DNA of 64,000 bases from the NCBI GenBank assembly GCA_024362935.1, contig JANCRA010000005.1, positions 18,364,235 through 18,428,234 of the forward strand. Reading direction: 5' to 3'. The notes beneath the pieces were generated by a model. That model saw only the letters and a list, made by a program, of their open reading frames with translations, made no database searches and had not been told where the DNA came from. Both the position numbers and the translations under genes were made by a program. This document shows, piece after piece, positions 48,111-64,000 of the stretch. This DNA is from Setophaga petechia (lineage: Eukaryota > Chordata > Aves > Passeriformes > Parulidae). Numbering within the stretch: the stretch's first letter is position 1; the number at the start of each line of letters is the position of its first letter.

Positions 48111-51100
48111 GAGATCACAGACTGGGAGAAGGGATAGCACACTGGGCTCTCTCTCTTCACAATGCAGTTTCCCAGAGAGATAAATACAAAATCACTTTTC
48201 CACAGAAGCATGGTTTGATGTGGGGGAGAAAAAAGCCAAAGTAATATTCGTGCTCCCATAACAGAGTGTAGAGTCTCCCCTGCTTTGTACACTCAAATAA
48301 TAGCAGCACAATCACCGTCTGACAGCAGCACTTCAGAACTTCTTTCTATGAGCTGCTGAACCACAGGTATCCAAACGTGCTCAGCAGGTACAAGGGGAGT
48401 TTGCAGTAGTTGTACTGATTTGTGTCACAGCAGTGCCAAAAATGGTAATGCCAGTTCTTTTAGGAATTAATATTGCCCAGGAACACTTAATATATTTTCA
48501 GACTAGAATCTCTCACAATTCATAGGTTCTGTATTTCTAGAATGTTAAAATCCTTCCTTACGACTTTGACAGCTGATGCCTAAACTGTGCTAAGCACCTG
48601 AGACAGACACAGCCAGTGCTCAACTTTTGTGGTGCAAAATTCAAGTAAGGCAAATTTCTAGAGTGAACTTTAAAAAAATCTGCTGTTTCCCAAAATAAAG
48701 CCTGCACTAAAGGGCATAATGACTCCTTAAAAAACCCAAACACCCAACCCCAACCATCAAGAATATCAAAGAATACCCCACCCCAGAACAAGACAGACCA
48801 TTCACACAGCTTCTCTTTTAGCAAGCACTATGCCACATAATAAGCAACAACTAATAAAAGCAACAACTTTTAGCAGAGACAGAAGCATGAGATTTTTGCA
48901 GTAATGGTCCAATTCTTTACATTTTATGGCAGGCCAATGTCGCAAAAACCAGAGTTCTAACTTCACTGAAAGACAAAGCAAGAGGTAAAACCACAGAGCA
49001 AATGAAGCTAGATAGCAAAAACACTGTTAATATCCTTGAAAAGTGGCATAGTCATAAGCTGATGGAGAAGTACTTGCTAGTGAAATATTTTTTTATTTTC
49101 CTATTTTTCCCCTGTTCAGCACTGCATATGGAACCCATTAATGAGTTCTTTATCATCAACTTCTGAGAAGCCAGAATCCACTGCCACTGAGACTTTCCTG
49201 AAATGTCACCTTTCAAAGTAAATCTTCAGCAAATTGTCTAACATTATAAGCAGTATTTAAAATATGTTTATAAAAGTACTCACTCATTTAATGAATAAAA
49301 AAATTAAATTTTAGGTTACTAAACCAGAGCTGCCTGATTTTAGGAAGTCTACAGCCTTTCCAAAATTACTGTAGCCATATTTGAGAAATTATTTGCGATA
49401 GTCAAACCTAGTCCATAAATGGGAAAAAAACCCCCTTCAAATTTCTTCCACTCTATTTTTGTTAAGAATCTTACTAGTTTAGTTATTTTTAGCTATTTAT
49501 ACTAATTATTTTTGCCTAATGATACTTCCTAGACCATCTTTTTAGCATTCTACAAATCTAAAAAAATGGTTGAAAATTAAAACAGAAAATAGTATTTAGC
49601 ACAGGGTTACCACAATCATTTCATTTCCTTTAGAAGATATTCTAGGCATTCTGTACCTGCAGATGAAAAGGGGGACAAGAGAGAAGAGGAAGAGACACCT
49701 ATGGCTTATGTTGCTATAGCTACAAGATGCTTAGATTTTCAGTTCCAGTGAATGAATCAATAGAACCCACAGCTTCACTCTCCTCTTTTATTCATCAAAG
49801 GCAAAAGTGGAAGATGGGTTGCTAAGCAACATCACACTGAAGAGTGCAGGGCTTTGAAATTAGCATTACTGACTCCCCTCCATCCCAGAAGTCTGTTCTA
49901 TTCAAACCCACTTATTAAGGAGCTGAAACGCCCCACCAAACTACCAGAACATGCATTTTTAAAGTAAGAACCAGTACAAATAGAGAGGTATGACACCAAA
50001 CCATTTCTTCTGCAGATTAAAAAAAAAAAGAAAAAAAAAAAAAAAAAAGAAAATAAGCACAGGAAAACTTAAACTGGCTTACATAAACCAAAAGGGTATT
50101 ATATTAAAGCAAGATTTTTTTCTGAAAGACTACTTAGAGCCTTTTTTTTAAAATTTAAATCCAAAGGCATGTCTCATTTGTACTCCTATTTTAAAAATCT
50201 CACATATAAAAAGACACCAGTGCGCAGATGACTAATGGGAGTTCAGAAATCCTACCTGCATGGGGTATACATTAAACTCTTCACCTAAAGTTAGCCACAG
50301 AAAGCCTAAAGTCTCAGTTCAATTTCTACCAATTAATTTATGTTACCATTTTCATGACTTAATCTGTCACACCCACCTTATGAAAGGCTAATGTCCATCT
50401 TATGAGAAAAGCAAATCAGATGCAGGTGTCTTGACATTTTTGAAAACATCTTGCACCTATTTTTATTTTGAACTTCAGCTACATGTTATTCCTATGCTAT
50501 CCAGGAAGTAACAACACATTGATCCTGCATGAATAAGGCTGTGAACAAAGAAATGTTGTTTTACTAGAAGCTACCTCAGTAAGTACTTATTCTTTTAATA
50601 GTAAAAAACCCACCAACGAGCATAGTTTAACCTATTTATAGGTTATGACCTATTTATAACCTACTGGCCCCTATAGCCCACCTGTCAGAGTTCCCCCATC
50701 CTCAGCATTCTCCAGATCTTTCCATGTTCCTCACTCCACTCCAATACCATAATTTTTTTCCCAGTACAATAAATCTTCCTCCTCTGAGCTCTGTCATGCT
50801 GCAAACTTACAGGAAAGAAGCAGGGGGCAGTCATGTACAGACTGACTGATAGCCCTCAAACAGAAAGGACAAAGCCACACTGTAAATTTCAAGGACTCCT
50901 AGGGAAGAAGAGGCCCTTATTTGAGTCTCTTCTCCATTCTAATATCCACACAAACCTTGCAGAAGTGTTATAATCCTAAGACACATCTATTCATTTTAGT
51001 TTAGCTGACCAACAGCTCCAAAGTCACTGGAATGCAGGACCTAGCAACCACCAGCAGGCAGCATCACTGTCTAAGTGATGCACCACAATGCATCCAGAAA

Positions 51101-51780
51101 ACAAGGCTAAAAATATCCCCAGATACAGCACCCAGTTATTGATAAGCAAGATTAGATACAACAGCAAACAGGCTCCCTTTGGTAGCCTTAACATTGAGTT
51201 TTCCTAAAAAGAAACCCAAAAATCAAACTGAAAGTGACGTTACACAATGTCAACATGAAAAGTCACCAAAAACTCAAATTGCTTATAAAATACATAAACT
51301 TAATCACTACAATTAAAAATTCCCTTTTCATGCCAAAACATTACTTTTCTTAAAACTTACTTGATAACCAAATACAGCAGTGCAACAGGGTTTTCTCAAA
51401 AATTCTGCGTCAGTGAAAAGAAAGCTGATCTTTCTCCTTCCTTGCACTCATTCATGACACACTACTGCTCCCCTAAAGATTCACAGGTGTATTCTGTATG
51501 TGAACAAGATCATAATCCCCTGTAATAAAAGTTATTTCCCTAAAACGATGTTTTATAGAGATCAAACCAAATGAGTGGCAATTTCTGCATATGACTATAT
51601 TGTCTACACATACAAGTGTTGAAAGACTATCCACTACAAATTAAGAACAGTTCTCTTCATGGTAATCTGACAGGTGGATAATAGCATGAGCAGAAAGGAA
51701 ATTCCGTCTAAGAGCTGCAGAATCTACGAAAGTCTTTTCTCAGTATTTACATAGGATCTAAATTTTAACTGTTATATTTT
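48111..51780. other. Spacer between GALNT3 promoter and TTC21B 3' end
   Basis: I see no gene. The stretch is AT-rich and ordinary, with one long A-rich tract at 50019-50054 and a small repeat of CCTATTTATA around 50629-50660. No LINE or LTR is recognised. Confidence 0.7.
50019..50054. repeat. A-rich tract
   Basis: About 36 bases of A broken only by single G residues. It could be the tail of an old retrotransposed copy, but no body is recognisable upstream. Confidence 0.85.
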
Positions 51781-52308
51781 CATTTAAAAGTATAAATTTA
51801 ATTGAGAACAATGCACATAGCTGTTTGCTTTCAATATTTTTAAAAAAATAAAGCACATCTTTAATATATGTAGAAATAAAACCCCCTCATAATTTAGAAA
51901 TACACGTGTACTAATAAAGATTACACTGTAATTATGAAATAATGGTTTACATGAACTGAAATCCAGCATCTTTAACAACGCACCTCCAGTAGATAAGACA
52001 GGTTGTTGTTTTAGTGTTGTTTCAAATAAACACAACAAAATCTTGAGTTGTATGTTTAAAACATTTTTATAATGCCAATAACACTATACATAACACATGT
52101 GGGAGCGGTATTCTATCCTGAATAAGAAAAAATATAATTTCTTCCAGTGTTGCAGATTTTTCATAAAAATAATCCAGATCTCTGATATAGTTAAATTCAT
52201 CATATCCACAGTATTTTTTTGCCGACGTGGTCTCTGTCACTGCAGTATTTCATTCATAGTTTCCAAAGTCTGGTTAACAGAACTCCACGAGTCATACAAA
52301 AAACAAAT
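51781..52308 (-). other. TTC21B: TTC21B 3' UTR (probable)
   Basis: Non-coding AT-rich sequence after the TTC21B stop. Minus-strand ATTAAA hexamers occur at 51797-51802 and 51860-51865. No canonical AATAAA lies within 1.8 kb of the stop, so one of these variant signals is the likeliest poly(A) signal. Confidence 0.4.
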
Positions 52309-62876
<10,568 letters not shown>

Positions 62877-64000
62877 CTGTATATTAAAATATTTAACTGC
62901 ATGTAATTCAAAGATGAAAAAAGTTGGTTCAGTTCTGAGTATCAACCTGATCAACAGGGCTCCAGGGAAAAACTGTATCTCCACCAAAGAGAGAGCCTTT
63001 TCTGTTGTTTCCTGTGGGCTCTTGGTCAATTAATGTAATCCACTTTCATTCCCTCACCTTTTAAAAGAAACAAAACTTTTCTTCTTCTGAGGGATATTCT
63101 AAAGGTACATTGACAACAACGCTGCTCAGATAGTATTGCTCTGAAAACATCAGTATTTTGGTATGAATAATGTTCTTGGAAAAATGTAAGTGAAAGTACT
63201 TTTAAACATATTGAAAAAAACAAATACCTCATCAACATTCACCAACTAATTCTGGAGTACAAGTAAGTTTCAGAAGAAACTATTTTCTTATTTGCATTTC
63301 CAACCTACGACATCAAGACTCTCTGTGAATCCACTTCTGAGAAGCCACCACAGAGTAAACATTGACAAACTGAAATGTACACCAGCATACATTCTTAAAG
63401 CTGAAGTCCCATCATAGACTATTCTGAATGAAACGCCACAGAAAACTTTATAAACACAAGTTACCACAAAAAACTTTCATAGTGTTTATAAAGTTTTCTG
63501 TGGCATTTTATCCAGAATAGTCCTATCATAGACTGTCCTGAATGCCACAGAAAACTTTATAAACACTATGAAAGTTTCTATTGAAGCAAACAGAAGGTAA
63601 ACTATTCACAAAGCAAAATTAGCAGTAGATAAACTGTAAGTCACTCCCACTTAAATTTAAATGATGTTTTGATTTTGTTTTCAAAAGGGAGACATTTATA
63701 ATTGTATCATAATTCTTTCACTAGTTACACTTGGGAAAGGCACTTCTGAATCAGAACAGTGTTTAGAACATCCTGTTCAGAACATGCAGGCTTCTAGCAC
63801 AATTTTTAAACTGTTTTCTTCCTACTTCCTATTCTGTCCATACTCAAACATATACCATGTAATTCTGTAACAGGAAGGCAGGCGGGTAAGCACTGAAATG
63901 ATACAGGGAATGCATGCATGTCAGAACTTTAACTATAAAAGCTTTCCTTAAGCTGCTGCTCTTATGTGCACAACTCAGTGGAATACCAAAAGGCAGTCTA
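62877..64000 (-). other. TTC21B: TTC21B intron, continuing past the window
   Basis: No further TTC21B exon is recognisable to the right edge. The stretch contains the inverted and direct repeat cluster at 63411-63577. Confidence 0.8.
63411..63577. repeat. Perfect 37-bp inverted repeat plus a third direct copy
   Basis: The arms 63471-63507 and 63541-63577 are exact reverse complements over 37 bases (core GTGTTTATAAAGTTTTCTG and its complement), around a 33-base spacer that is itself partly complementary. A direct copy of the right arm with its lead-in lies at 63411-63457 (ATCATAGACT..CCACAGAAAACTTTATAAAC), with a few changes. The unit is in a TTC21B intron and would fold into a long hairpin in the pre-mRNA. 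Confidence 0.9.

Noticed and set aside
47254..48140. Several long open frames on both strands in the GC-rich island (up to 279 codons).
   Set aside because: They follow from very high G+C with few stop codons. They are Arg/Pro/Ala/Gly-rich, overlap one another on both strands, and match no protein I know.
63026..63238. A possible additional TTC21B exon on the minus strand.
   Set aside because: No TPR-like segment, and no acceptor/donor pair in phase with the exon at 62876. It is better read as intron.

Overview
The window is vertebrate nuclear DNA, almost certainly from a bird. Three multi-exon genes with GT-AG introns can be read by protein homology, and the mobile elements are sauropsid: two CR1 LINE 3' fragments and one solo LTR of a type common in avian genomes, possibly passerine. 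Gene order is CSRNP3 (+), GALNT3 (-), TTC21B (-). As I recall it, this matches the order on human chromosome 2q24.3. There is no bacterial, operon-like or CRISPR content, and I recognised no tRNA or rRNA gene.

Layout. Bases 1-10383 are CSRNP3 intron, with a CR1 copy and a weak retrocopy-like patch. The last three CSRNP3 coding exons are 10384-10643, 14563-14859 and 16333-17376 (stop). They are followed by a probably long 3' UTR, with candidate poly(A) signals at 18461 and 25426. CSRNP3 and GALNT3 lie tail to tail, with 12.25 kb between their stop codons. GALNT3 is complete for coding sequence on the minus strand: ten coding exons from ATG 40117 down to stop 29630, 631 codons plus stop, every junction in phase. 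A 7.6-kb first intron, holding a 0.95-kb solo LTR, separates the coding exons from a CpG island at 47240-48110. The island carries a good splice donor for a noncoding first exon. About 4 kb further on is the 3' end of TTC21B (stop 52309), whose last nine coding exons run up to 62876. The rest of that gene lies beyond the window.

The products are unrelated in pathway. CSRNP3 is a nuclear transcription-factor-like protein. GALNT3 is a Golgi enzyme that starts mucin-type O-glycosylation. TTC21B (IFT139) is a retrograde intraflagellar-transport subunit of cilia. I found no novel multi-gene system. The observations most worth checking are an apparent non-canonical GC-AG intron in TTC21B, a perfect 37-bp inverted repeat with a third copy beside it near the right edge, a solo LTR in sense orientation inside GALNT3 intron 1, and a short free-standing ORF with an A-tract in the same intron.
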